This document shows, piece by piece, positions 37,935-46,617 of a DNA stretch of 64,000 nt. The notes under the pieces were generated by a model that saw only the letters and a program-made list of their open reading frames with translations, did no database searches and was not told the DNA's origin. Origin of the DNA: Skermanella aerolata KACC 11604 (GTDB lineage Bacteria > Pseudomonadota > Alphaproteobacteria > Azospirillales > Azospirillaceae); assembly GCF_000936425.1 (NCBI RefSeq), contig NZ_AVFK01000002.1:1-64000 (forward strand). The letters run 5' to 3'. Positions within the stretch are counted from its first letter, which is position 1. Each line of letters begins with the position of its first letter. A program made the position numbers and the translations under genes.

Positions 37935-38021
37935 ACAGGGAAGATACTGCTAAACTAGACTGCCCGCATCGCCCTCGCAAGCGCCTTGCAGAAGGGCACC
38001 CTGGCGCACATCTGGGAGGCC

Positions 38022-38198
38022 ATGGAAAGCTTCGATATCAATTGGCTGGGACTCGTCTCGCTTCTGCTGGTAGCGCTGCTCGTGGCGCCGGCCGCCATCC
38101 GCATGAACCGGGGTGGGCAATGGCTGCCTAAGGCCGCCGTTTGGCTTGCGGTGCTCGTCGGTCTGGTCTTCGTCTACCAGACGTTCGGCCCATTCTGA
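38022..38198 (+). CDS. Small two-span membrane protein
   Basis: A 58-aa frame from the ATG at 38022: two hydrophobic segments (WLGLVSLLLVALLVAPAAI and AAVWLAVLVGLVFVYQTFG) joined by a basic loop (RMNRGGQWLPK). GGGAGG lies only two bases before the ATG, so the TTG at 37986 is another possible start. No family recognised. Confidence 0.6.
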   Translation: MESFDINWLGLVSLLLVALLVAPAAIRMNRGGQWLPKAAVWLAVLVGLVFVYQTFGPF

Positions 38199-38265
38199 TC
38201 GGTTCATTCCAACCGGGCGGTTCCCGCCGGATCTTCCGGACGCGTCACGAGCGGTTTCGCGGACC

Positions 38266-38514
38266 TCAGTCGTGGTCGATCAGGCCGTTCATGGTCATGA
38301 TGCCGACTGCCATCGCGATCGCGCCGAAGGTGACCATCAGCCCGAAGAAAAGCAGGAGGATGGCGATTATGCCGTCCTCGCTTTGGCCCATCAGCGTCCT
38401 CAGCCCCGCGATGTCCAGTGCCAGAAGGCCGGCGCCAAGCGCCAGCCCTCCCACGGCGCCGCTCGTCACGTGCTTCAGGAGGAAGAACAGCAATGGCTTC
38501 TCGAAGGCCTGCAT
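38266..38514 (-). CDS. Small membrane protein of unknown function
   Basis: An 82-aa product (MQAFEKPLLFFLLKHVTSGAVGG...) with two hydrophobic segments, the second rich in Leu/Phe (IIAILLLFFGLMVTFGAIAMAVG). The frame continues upstream only to a TTG at 38565, so the ATG at 38514 is preferred. It follows the cinA-like gene on the same strand, which itself begins further right. Function unknown. Confidence 0.6.
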   Translation of the reverse strand: MQAFEKPLLFFLLKHVTSGAVGGLALGAGLLALDIAGLRTLMGQSEDGIIAILLLFFGLMVTFGAIAMAVGIMTMNGLIDHD

Positions 38515-38596
38515 GAGTCCGTAAGTAGGCTGCTTACGAACTGCGACAATTGGTCGCTCAAACAAATCCGTCCTTCCTGTCCGTCAGAGGTACCCG

Positions 38597-39367
38597 TCAG
38601 GTCGTTCCGACCGTCACTTCCGGCTCGCCGCCCAGGTCGCGCACCAGCGCCGCGACGGCGTCGGTGGCCTCGTCGAGCAGGGTCTCGACAGTGCCGCGAA
38701 GCACCAGGCTGACACCGTACTGCCTCTGCCGGAGATAGGGATAGCTGCCGATCTCGATGGCGGGATAGCGGTTCTGGACGGCCTCGAGCCCCTCCGCCAG
38801 GGTGCCTTCAGCCAGCGCGCAACTCACCGTCCGCGACAGCATCGGTGCTCCGCCCTTCAGTCGGGGCAGCAGGTTGTCGACCATGCCCTGCATGATCATC
38901 GGCACACCGGCAAGCACGAAGACATTGCCGATCTGGTAACCGGGAGCCTTGCTGATCGGATTGTCCACCAGGATGCCGCCCGCGGGGACATTGGCCATCC
39001 GCAGGCGCGCCTCGTTGATCTGGTCCGTCTGGTAATGCTCCTGAAGCCGGCGGACGGCTTCCGGGTGGCGTTCCAGCGGGACGCCGAACGCCTTGGCGAT
39101 GCATTCCGACGTGATGTCGTCATGGGTCGGCCCGATGCCTCCGGTCGTGAAGACATAATCGTAGCGGGCGCGAAGCGCGTTGACCGCGTCGATGATTTCC
39201 GCCTCGATGTCGGGCACCACGCGCGCCTCGCGCAGGCGCACGCCGATCCCGTTCAGCTTTTCCGCCAGGAAGGGCAGGTTGGCGTCCTTCGTCCTCCCGG
39301 ACAGGATCTCGTTGCCGATGATGAGCAATGCTGCGGTCACGTCCGGCTGGGAAGTCTGCTGTGTCAT
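38597..39367 (-). CDS. CinA-like molybdopterin-binding-domain protein
   Basis: The 256-aa product from the ATG at 39367 has the MoaB/Mog-like domain of competence/damage-inducible protein A: AALLIIGNEILSGRTKDAN, then FTTGGIGPTHDDITSE and the late NVFVLAGVPMIMQGM. It lacks the C-terminal PncC-type amidase domain of full-length CinA, a common short form in alphaproteobacteria. The name CinA is by homology; the enzyme activity is uncertain. Confidence 0.9.
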   Translation of the reverse strand: MTQQTSQPDVTAALLIIGNEILSGRTKDANLPFLAEKLNGIGVRLREARVVPDIEAEIIDAVNALRARYDYVFTTGGIGPTHDDITSECIAKAFGVPLERHPEAVRRLQEHYQTDQINEARLRMANVPAGGILVDNPISKAPGYQIGNVFVLAGVPMIMQGMVDNLLPRLKGGAPMLSRTVSCALAEGTLAEGLEAVQNRYPAIEIGSYPYLRQRQYGVSLVLRGTVETLLDEATDAVAALVRDLGGEPEVTVGTT

Positions 39368-39500
39368 GGCGTGCGGTCGTTTCTGTTGTGCGGAGGAGAC
39401 CTGTGGGTCGCGGAAGCGACTGTCCAGGATAATCCATGAACAACGCAAGCCCTTGCTTGGCACTCTGCCCGCGACACGGGCTCGCTCGATAGCCGTGAGA

Positions 39501-41582
39501 TCAGCGGGCGTCCAGCACGCGCCGCACGGTTTCCGCGAGATGGGCGGCGTCGATCGGCTTGACCAGGACATGGTCGACATGCTCGCCAAGTCCCAGATCG
39601 GCCGCGGAATCGCTGCAACCGCTGCACAGGATCACCGGAAGGGACGGGAACTCCGACCGCAGCCGCGCGGCCAGTTCCAGTCCGGACATGCCGGGCATCA
39701 TCTGGTCGGTGATGACCATGTCCCAGATCTCCGGCGCTTCCCGCAGCACCTCGAGCGCCTCGTCCGCGCTGATGCAGCAGGCGACCTCGTAGCCCAGCCG
39801 TTCCAGTCCCCGGGCCAGGACCGACGACACCATGTCCTCGTCGTCGACGATCAGGATACGCTCGCAGCCACGCGGTGCGTTGGCGGCCAGTTGCGCCTGC
39901 TCGCTCACCGCTCCTTCGATCGTCGGCAGGTAGACACTGAAGTTGGTGCCCTCGCCGGGCATGCTTTCGATCATCATGGCACCCCGATGGGCGCTGATGA
40001 TGCCATGCACGGCCGCAAGCCCCAGTCCCGTACCCTTGCCGATTCCCTTGGTGGTGAAGAACGGCTCAAGCATCCGCTCCATGACTTCGGCCGGCATGCC
40101 GGAACCGGTGTCGATCACCGAGATCCGGACATAGCGGACACGCCGGCTGCGGTCGATCGGCAGGACGCCCACCCACATCCGGCTGGAACCGGGCCGTCTT
40201 CCCGGTCCCATCCGTGCCGGTATCAGGTCGCTGCCCTGGATCTGGGTCACCCTGAGCCCTTCCGCGCAGCCGCCGTCCAGATAGGGCATGTCTATGGCGA
40301 TCGTCAGTTCGCCCGGCGCCGCGCCGATGGCGTCCGCGCCGTTGACGCAGAGATTCATCAGGATCTGGCTCATCTGCGTCGGGTTTGCGTGAACCAGCGC
40401 CGAGACGGCATCGACGCGCGTCACGACGTTGATCGACTTGGGCAACGTGGCCCGCAGCAGCGCCAGGGTCTCGTCGGTCGCCGCGATCATATTGACGGTT
40501 TCGCGCTCGACCCCTTCGGACCGGCTGAAAGCAAGGATCTGCTGGACCAACCGCTTGGCGCGCTCGCCCGCGACCATCAGCTGGACGGCGAACTCGTGTT
40601 CCGGCGCCGCCTCGTCCAGGTCCTCGACCAGGAAGGACGCATAGCCCATCATGGCCGCCAGGATATTGTTGAAGTCGTGAGCGATCCCGCCGGCAAGCCG
40701 GCCGATCGCCTCCAGCTTCTGGGCTTGATGGAACTGCTCCTTGAGGCGCGTGCGCTCGTCCTCGGTCTTACGGCGCTCGCTGATGTCGCGGACGATCTGC
40801 ACCATGCCGCCATCGTCGAGCGAGGTCAGCGTCAGTTCCTGGTTGAAGGTCGTGCCGTCGCGCCTTCGGCCGACCAGTTCGCCCTGCCACCGCCCGGCAC
40901 CGTCCAGGCCCGGAAGCACATCCGACTGGAGACGGACCCGCTCGTCCGCCGCATAGAGCGACAGCCAGCTTCGGCCCAGTAGGTCCCGCGCGTCCTCGAA
41001 CCCGTGAAGACGCGCATGGCTGTCGTTGAGATAGGTGAAGGTGCCTGCCTGGTCCAGGATGGCGACGCCGTCGATCGACGCTTCCAGGGCGGTCAGCCTG
41101 TGGCGCAGCAGATGCTCGGCCTGCTTCTGGGGCGTGATATCGGTGAAGAGGCTGACCTTGCCGCCGTCGGCGGTCCGCCGTTCGTCGACCAGCAGCACCC
41201 TGCCGTCCACCAGGGTTTCTTCCCACGGACCGCCGGCGGTCCGCAGCCGCTTGACGGTGGTGTCGAGATCGCGTGTCAGCTCGGAAAGACGCATCCCCGG
41301 CGTCACCGCGCCGGCCAGACCCGGATAGGTTTCGCCATAGCCGGCACTGGCAAGGACGACCCGTTCCTCGCGGTCGAACAGCACCAGCCCGCCGGGGACC
41401 GAGTCGATGGCGTGCCGGAGCCTTTCGCATTCCTCGGATGCCGCCGCTTCCGCCTGCCGGGCCGTGCGGTAAAGTCGCTCCGCCAGCAAGGCCCTGCGCC
41501 ACAGCCGGACGGCCAAGGCAGCGAGCAGGCCCAGGACAGCCGCAAGCACGGTGGTCAGAACGGTCGGGTCGGCGCTGCTCAT
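39501..41582 (-). CDS. Membrane-anchored PAS hybrid histidine kinase
   Basis: The 693-aa product has one N-terminal hydrophobic segment (about residues 8-26), two PAS domains (about 57-150 and 163-278), HisKA with phospho-acceptor His302 (GGIAHDFNN), HATPase (DTGSGM, GKGTGLGLA) and a C-terminal receiver with Asp626 (MVITDQMMP). It starts 33 bases downstream of the LuxR-type regulator on the same strand, so the two probably form one pathway. Confidence 0.93.
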   Translation of the reverse strand: MSSADPTVLTTVLAAVLGLLAALAVRLWRRALLAERLYRTARQAEAAASEECERLRHAIDSVPGGLVLFDREERVVLASAGYGETYPGLAGAVTPGMRLSELTRDLDTTVKRLRTAGGPWEETLVDGRVLLVDERRTADGGKVSLFTDITPQKQAEHLLRHRLTALEASIDGVAILDQAGTFTYLNDSHARLHGFEDARDLLGRSWLSLYAADERVRLQSDVLPGLDGAGRWQGELVGRRRDGTTFNQELTLTSLDDGGMVQIVRDISERRKTEDERTRLKEQFHQAQKLEAIGRLAGGIAHDFNNILAAMMGYASFLVEDLDEAAPEHEFAVQLMVAGERAKRLVQQILAFSRSEGVERETVNMIAATDETLALLRATLPKSINVVTRVDAVSALVHANPTQMSQILMNLCVNGADAIGAAPGELTIAIDMPYLDGGCAEGLRVTQIQGSDLIPARMGPGRRPGSSRMWVGVLPIDRSRRVRYVRISVIDTGSGMPAEVMERMLEPFFTTKGIGKGTGLGLAAVHGIISAHRGAMMIESMPGEGTNFSVYLPTIEGAVSEQAQLAANAPRGCERILIVDDEDMVSSVLARGLERLGYEVACCISADEALEVLREAPEIWDMVITDQMMPGMSGLELAARLRSEFPSLPVILCSGCSDSAADLGLGEHVDHVLVKPIDAAHLAETVRRVLDAR

Positions 41583-41615
41583 GTGACGCTGTTCATCTGG
41601 CGATCGTTAGGCCGC

Positions 41616-42239
41616 TCAGTGCGCCAGCCGCGCTTCCTGCGCCCGCAGGGCGGCCTGCGTACGGTTCTTGGCCCCCAGCTTGCGACAGATGCCGCGAATA
41701 TGCAGCTTGATCGTAACCTCCTGAAGTTCCAGGGCCCGGGCGATCTCCTTGTTGGACCAGCCCTTCTCGAGATACTGAAGCACTTCGCGTTCGCGCTGGG
41801 TCAGCGGTGCATGGCTGTCGGCATCGCCGGCATCGCCCGCCGGAGCGTCCACCGCGCCGAAAGGCACAAATTTTTCACCCGCCATGATGAGCCGGATCGC
41901 CGAGACCAGTGCCGGGCCGGTAAGCGTTTTGGGCAGAAAGCCCTGGGCGCCCATATCGATTGCGTTCCGAACGTCCTCGTGGCTGGCGCCGCCGGACATG
42001 ATGACGATCGGTACCTTGGGCAGACGTTCCCGCATCCGCCGCAAGCCGTCGAGCCCGTCCATCCCCGGCATCCGGAGATCCAAAATGATCAGGGCGAATT
42101 CGCCGTCCCGCTGAACCTCGTCGTATGCCGCGCCGAAGCTTTCGGCTGAAACGATCCGGGCGTCGGGTTCCAAGCGCTCGATATAGCTTTTCAGCGCATC
42201 CCGAACCATGTTGTGGTCGTCGGCGAGCAGAATACGCAT
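41616..42239 (-). CDS. LuxR/NarL-family response regulator
   Basis: The 207-aa product from the ATG at 42239 has an N-terminal receiver (MRILLADDHN, phospho-acceptor Asp54 in LIILDLRMPGMDG, Lys in LPKTLTG) and a C-terminal helix-turn-helix PLTQREREVLQYLEKGWSNKEIARALELQEVTIKLHIRGICRKLG. It is the first gene of the pair with the PAS hybrid kinase. The target genes cannot be read from the sequence. Confidence 0.93.
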   Translation of the reverse strand: MRILLADDHNMVRDALKSYIERLEPDARIVSAESFGAAYDEVQRDGEFALIILDLRMPGMDGLDGLRRMRERLPKVPIVIMSGGASHEDVRNAIDMGAQGFLPKTLTGPALVSAIRLIMAGEKFVPFGAVDAPAGDAGDADSHAPLTQREREVLQYLEKGWSNKEIARALELQEVTIKLHIRGICRKLGAKNRTQAALRAQEARLAH

Positions 42240-42437
42240 GCGAAGCAATCCCGAGGTACGAGTCACCCCGAGCTATATCATAAAAAGTTATTCAAACCTT
42301 ACCCAGTTGCGCGACTTTCCATACGAAAGTTCAGGTCGCGACCTGTACCGCCGTATCGGGCCGTTTGCATCCGCGCGCGGTTGACGGCAGGGACATTGCG
42401 CAACCAACCCACCCCTCCAAGCGGCATCTTCCCCACC

Positions 42438-42947
42438 ATGATCCTTCCCGACGTCCTGGCACCCGGTCTCGATCTCGTCCTTTGCGGCACCGCGCCAAGC
42501 CGCACGTCGAAAGAGGAGCAGGCCTATTACGCCAGACCGGGAAACCGGTTCTGGCCGACGCTTCACCTCACGGGATTGACCCCCCGCCTGCTGAAACCGG
42601 CCGACTACCGCCAAGTGCTCGACTACGGCCTTGGTCTCACCGACCTGTGCAAGACGGAATGGGGAAGCGACCAGGAGCTGACGAAGTACTGTTTCGACAT
42701 TTCCGGCTTCATCGCCAAGATCGAGCGCTACCGGCCCGCGGCCGTGGCTTTCGACAGCAAGCATGCCGGCAAGAACTTCTTCCGCCGGGCGTCGGTCAAC
42801 TATGGCCGGCAGCCGGAAACCCTGTTCGGAGCCGAACTCTTCATCGTTCCGTCCCCGTCCGGACGGGCGAGCGGCTACTGGGACACGGCGCCCTGGATGG
42901 AACTGGGCGATTTCGTTCGCCGGCGGCGTGAGCTGCGCCGCTCCTGA
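42438..42947 (+). CDS. Mismatch-specific (MUG-family) uracil-DNA glycosylase, variant
   Basis: The 169-aa product aligns with E. coli Mug over its length: ILAPGL-type start, PGNRFWPTL, LLKPADYRQVLDYGLGLTDL and a late VPSPSGRAS block. Motif 1 reads GTAPS where Mug has GINPG, so the catalytic Asn is Ala, and motif 2 lacks the usual Asn (PSPSG rather than NPSG). The start codon is the ATG at 42438; the frame extends to 42213 without support. Confidence 0.85.
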   Translation: MILPDVLAPGLDLVLCGTAPSRTSKEEQAYYARPGNRFWPTLHLTGLTPRLLKPADYRQVLDYGLGLTDLCKTEWGSDQELTKYCFDISGFIAKIERYRPAAVAFDSKHAGKNFFRRASVNYGRQPETLFGAELFIVPSPSGRASGYWDTAPWMELGDFVRRRRELRRS

Positions 42948-43170
42948 AACTTCGGCGCTCGAAAGCTTGGGTTACGGCGTCGTATTACATCTTTAGTCAT
43001 ATTTTGCCGGTAGACCTACCTCTTGCGATCTGATAACAGACCGGGGAGGACGGGTTGACCTTGGCCTATTGATCGGATGCCCGGATACGTTTTCATCCGG
43101 CCGGGTTTCGGCTCACCGAACTCCGCGTCAGCATCGAGTTGTCGTAATTGACTTGTGGGAAAACAGGAAG

Positions 43171-43494
43171 TTGGCCGATCTGCTGCCCCTGATCCATTCG
43201 GAAGACGATGCCGGCAAAGTGACGCTGAGTCTGCCCGACGATCTGGATCTGCCAGTCGCGGTGCCGCTGGTCGAAAGCCTACGGGCGGCATTCAATGAAT
43301 ATTCCGACATCGTGGTGATCGCGGCCACGGTCGAGCGTGCGAGCACCGCGGCGGTGCAGGTGCTGGTGGCCGCGACGCGCCATGCGGACTTTTCCGGACA
43401 ACGTTTCGCGATCGCGGCGCCGTCGGATGTGCTGACGGATGTCTGCAATGACCTGGGGTTGGCCGGCTGGCTTGAGGAATGGAGCCTGAAATGA
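43171..43494 (+). CDS. STAS-domain protein, first gene of the chemosensory operon
   Basis: A STAS (anti-sigma-antagonist-like) domain: KVTLSLPDDLDLPVAVPLVESLRAAF, then the region normally holding the phosphorylated Ser/Thr (VERASTAAVQVLVAATRHAD). The frame has no ATG in the coding part: TTG at 43069, 43153 or 43171 and GTG at 43219 are the candidates, none with a well-placed ribosome binding site, so the start is unresolved (91 to 141 aa). Its stop overlaps the cheY start. Confidence 0.8.
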   Translation: MADLLPLIHSEDDAGKVTLSLPDDLDLPVAVPLVESLRAAFNEYSDIVVIAATVERASTAAVQVLVAATRHADFSGQRFAIAAPSDVLTDVCNDLGLAGWLEEWSLK

Positions 43495-43856
43495 AGAAGA
43501 AAGTGCTGACGGTCGACGATTCGCGGACCATGCGCGAGATGGTGTCCTTCACCTTGCGCGGTGCCGGTTTCGACGTCGTGGAGGCGATCGACGGGCAGCA
43601 GGCGCTCGTCGTACTGGCCAGCCATAAGGTCGACCTGATCCTGGCCGACCTCAACATGCCCAATATGGACGGCATCACGCTGATCAGGCAGGTCCGCGCC
43701 AGCGGCGGGCACCGTACGGTTCCGATCCTGATGCTGACCACCGAATCGGACGACGCCAAGAAGCAGGAAGGGCGCGCCGCCGGAGCTACCGGCTGGATCG
43801 TGAAGCCGTTCAACCCGGAAAAGCTGATCCAGGTCGTCCAAAAGGTCATGGGCTGA
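43491..43856 (+). CDS. cheY: Chemotaxis response regulator CheY
   Basis: A single receiver domain of 121 aa from the ATG at 43491: acid pocket KKVLTVDD (Asp9, Asp10), phospho-acceptor Asp53 (LILADLNMP), Thr in MLTTES and Lys in IVKPFNPEKL. It has no output domain, so it should act by binding a target. Placed between the STAS gene and cheA. Confidence 0.94.
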   Translation: MKKKVLTVDDSRTMREMVSFTLRGAGFDVVEAIDGQQALVVLASHKVDLILADLNMPNMDGITLIRQVRASGGHRTVPILMLTTESDDAKKQEGRAAGATGWIVKPFNPEKLIQVVQKVMG

Positions 43857-43862
43857 GTTGCG

Positions 43863-46019
43863 ATGACCGGCGGTTATTCCGACGACCTCAGCCGCTTCAA
43901 GCAAACCTATTTCGATGAATGCGGCGAACTGCTCGCCGTCGCCGAAGCCGGATTGCTGCGGCTGTCGCCGCAGAATATCGACCTCGACGAGATCAACGCT
44001 GTTTTCCGCGCCGTCCACTCCATCAAGGGCGGAGGCGGCACCTTCGGTTTTTCCGATCTTGTCGCGTTCACGCACGAGTTCGAAGCCGTCATGGACCGGC
44101 TGCGGTCGCAGCAGATCGGCGTCACCATCGAACTCGTCGACGTCCTTATCCGCGCCAACGACGTGATGGCCCAGCTCCTGACCTGTGCCCGCGACAACCG
44201 TGCCACCCCTCCAGGACTGACGGATGCCGCCGCCGCCGATCTGAAGCGGTTTCTGGCAGCGGTCGCGAAGAAGGCCGAAAAGGACGAGCCCGTCGCGGAG
44301 GACGCTCCCCCTCCGCAGCGGGCCGTTCGGCGGGAATCACTACGCAGCTTCGTCATCTATTTCCGGCCAAAGCAGGACCTTCTGCTGAGCGGCAACGAGC
44401 CCGCATTCCTGTTACGGGCGCTGAGGCGTCTGGGTGAAACCGAAATCGTCTGCGACGCCGGCCTTGTGCCGTCGCTGTACGACATGGAGGGCGAAAGCCT
44501 CTATCTGTACTGGCAGGTTTCCCTGACGGGAGCGACAGACGAAGCGGCGATCCGCGACGTGTTTGAGTTCGTGGTCGACGACTGTCAGGTCGATATCGTC
44601 GAGACGACCGGCCCCGCCGACGGCGGCGAGGACGAGGCCTTCGGCCTCTTCTCCGAGAACATGCCCTATGTGCCACCCGGCCAGCTCACCGTCTATGACG
44701 GCTGCGCGATCCCGGGCGCCGGCGGCGAGCAGCCGGCTGCCCCGTCCGCCGCCCGGCCGGCCGGCGAAGCGGGGGGAAGCGGCGGCTCCGGCCTCGGCGG
44801 CCATACGATCCGCGTCGATCTCGACAAGGTGGACCGGCTGGTAAACCTCGTCGGTGAAATGGTCATCACCCAGGCGATGATCTCTGAACAGTTGCGGGAC
44901 GTTCCGCCGGGCACGCTCCAGCAGCTCGTGGAAGGGCTGGAGGAATTGAGCCGGCATACTCGCGAGCTTCAGGAAAGCGTCATGGCGATCCGGGCGCAGC
45001 AGGTGCGGTCGGTGTTCTCCCGCATGCCGCGCCTCGTCCGTGAAGTGGCGGCTCAGACCGGCAAGGAAGTCCAGCTCGCGACCTCCGGCGAGACGACGGA
45101 AGTCGACAAGACCGTCGTGGAGAACCTGGTCGATCCGCTGACCCACATGATCCGCAACTCGATCGACCACGGACTTGAATCCCCTGACGAGCGGGAACGG
45201 ATCGGCAAGCCGCGCAGCGGCACCGTCCACCTCTCCGCGCGGCACCGGTCCGGCCGCATCGTGATCGAGGTGGAGGACGACGGACGGGGTATCAACCGCC
45301 CTCGCGTCCTCGAAAAAGCCGTGGAGCGGGGTCTGGTCGCCGCCGGCGTCAGCATGTCGGACGAGGAGATCGACAACCTGATTTTCCTGCCGGGGTTTTC
45401 GACGGTCGATACGGTTTCCGCTATTTCCGGGCGCGGCGTCGGGATGGACGTCGTCCGCCGCAACATCGCAAGCCTGGGCGGCCGGATCGGCGTCCATTCG
45501 ACGCCGGGCGAGGGGACGAGGTTCGTCCTGTCGCTGCCGCTCACCCTCGCGGTGCTCGACGGCATGGTCATCTCGGTCGGCGAGCAGCGCTTCGTGCTGC
45601 CTCTGACCAACATCATCGAAAGCCTGCGTCCCAAGAGCGCCGACCTTCAGAGCGTCGCCAACCAGTACGACGTCATCATGGCACGCGGCGAGTATGTGCG
45701 CCTCGTCTACGTCGACCGCCTCTTCAGGATCGACAAGGCCATCGGCGATCCGACGCGCGGACTGGTCGTGCTGGTGGAGACGGAGGAGGGCGGTCGCCTG
45801 GGGTTGGTCGTGGACGAGGTTCTCGGCCAGCAGCAGGTCGTCATCAAGAGCCTGGAGAGCAACTTTCAGCGTCTGGACGGCGTGTCGGCGGCAACCATCC
45901 TGGGCGATGGACGGGTGGCGCTGATCCTGGATGTCGCCGGGCTCCAGACAATGAGCCGGCAGACCATAAACCGCGGTGCCCGCCGCCCGCCGCCGCCCGC
46001 CGCGGCGCTTGCCTGCTAG
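43863..46019 (+). CDS. cheA: Chemotaxis histidine kinase CheA
   Basis: The 718-aa product has the P1 Hpt domain with phospho-acceptor His52 (RAVHSIKGGGGTFGF), a middle domain of P2-like type (FVIYFRPKQDLLLSGNEPAFLLRALRRLGE), a dimerisation region starting near HTIRVDLDKVDRLVNLVGEMVI, HATPase (LVDPLTHMIRNSIDHGLE, EVEDDGRGI, GRGVGMDVV) and a C-terminal CheW-like domain. There is no attached receiver. It phosphorylates CheY and CheB and possibly the receiver-phosphatase proteins downstream. Confidence 0.96.
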   Translation: MTGGYSDDLSRFKQTYFDECGELLAVAEAGLLRLSPQNIDLDEINAVFRAVHSIKGGGGTFGFSDLVAFTHEFEAVMDRLRSQQIGVTIELVDVLIRANDVMAQLLTCARDNRATPPGLTDAAAADLKRFLAAVAKKAEKDEPVAEDAPPPQRAVRRESLRSFVIYFRPKQDLLLSGNEPAFLLRALRRLGETEIVCDAGLVPSLYDMEGESLYLYWQVSLTGATDEAAIRDVFEFVVDDCQVDIVETTGPADGGEDEAFGLFSENMPYVPPGQLTVYDGCAIPGAGGEQPAAPSAARPAGEAGGSGGSGLGGHTIRVDLDKVDRLVNLVGEMVITQAMISEQLRDVPPGTLQQLVEGLEELSRHTRELQESVMAIRAQQVRSVFSRMPRLVREVAAQTGKEVQLATSGETTEVDKTVVENLVDPLTHMIRNSIDHGLESPDERERIGKPRSGTVHLSARHRSGRIVIEVEDDGRGINRPRVLEKAVERGLVAAGVSMSDEEIDNLIFLPGFSTVDTVSAISGRGVGMDVVRRNIASLGGRIGVHSTPGEGTRFVLSLPLTLAVLDGMVISVGEQRFVLPLTNIIESLRPKSADLQSVANQYDVIMARGEYVRLVYVDRLFRIDKAIGDPTRGLVVLVETEEGGRLGLVVDEVLGQQQVVIKSLESNFQRLDGVSAATILGDGRVALILDVAGLQTMSRQTINRGARRPPPPAAALAC

Positions 46020-46032
46020 GGAACTCGAGACC

Positions 46033-46590
46033 ATGGAAACAGGCACTTCAGTCGCCCTGCCGAACGCCACGCGGGGCCAGATCGGTTCAATCGCCAGCGG
46101 GCCGATCGCCGCCCAGGAACAGTACGTCACCTTCACGGTCGGCACGGAAGAGTATGGCGTCAACATCCTGTCGGTCCGCGAGATCCGGGGATGGACGCCG
46201 GAAACCAAGCTGCCCAACATGCCCGACTTCGTCCGGGGGGTGGTCAACCTGCGCGGCATCATCATCCCGATATTCGATCTGCGCGCCCGCTTCGGCGGCG
46301 GTTCGACCGAGGTGACGCGGCGTCACGTGGTGGTCGTGCTTCAGGTCGGCGACCGCACGCGAGGCATCCTTGTCGATGCGATCTCCGACATCCTTACGGT
46401 TGCCCGAGACGACGTGAAGCCGCCGCCTGACGTCGACAGCGGATTGATCGACCAGCAATACCTGAGCGGACTAGTGACCGCCGAAAACCGGATGGTGACC
46501 CTGCTCGACGTGACCCGATTGTTTGCCGGCGAGGCCGGCGAAGAACTCTCATCCTCTTCTATCCAGATCCCGCATCAGGCCCAGGCCTGA
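46033..46590 (+). CDS. cheW: Chemotaxis coupling protein CheW
   Basis: Adaptor linking receptor and CheA. The 185-aa product from the ATG at 46033 has the two-domain SH3-like fold pattern: YVTFTVGTEEYGVNILSVREI, PDFVRGVVNLRGIIIPIFDLRARFG and RGILVDAISDIL. The ~30 residues before the core are extended and Ala/Gly-rich. It follows cheA by 13 bases. Confidence 0.95.
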   Translation: METGTSVALPNATRGQIGSIASGPIAAQEQYVTFTVGTEEYGVNILSVREIRGWTPETKLPNMPDFVRGVVNLRGIIIPIFDLRARFGGGSTEVTRRHVVVVLQVGDRTRGILVDAISDILTVARDDVKPPPDVDSGLIDQQYLSGLVTAENRMVTLLDVTRLFAGEAGEELSSSSIQIPHQAQA

Positions 46591-46617
46591 TCAGTGCGCC
46601 GCGAGGAAATTCCCGAC

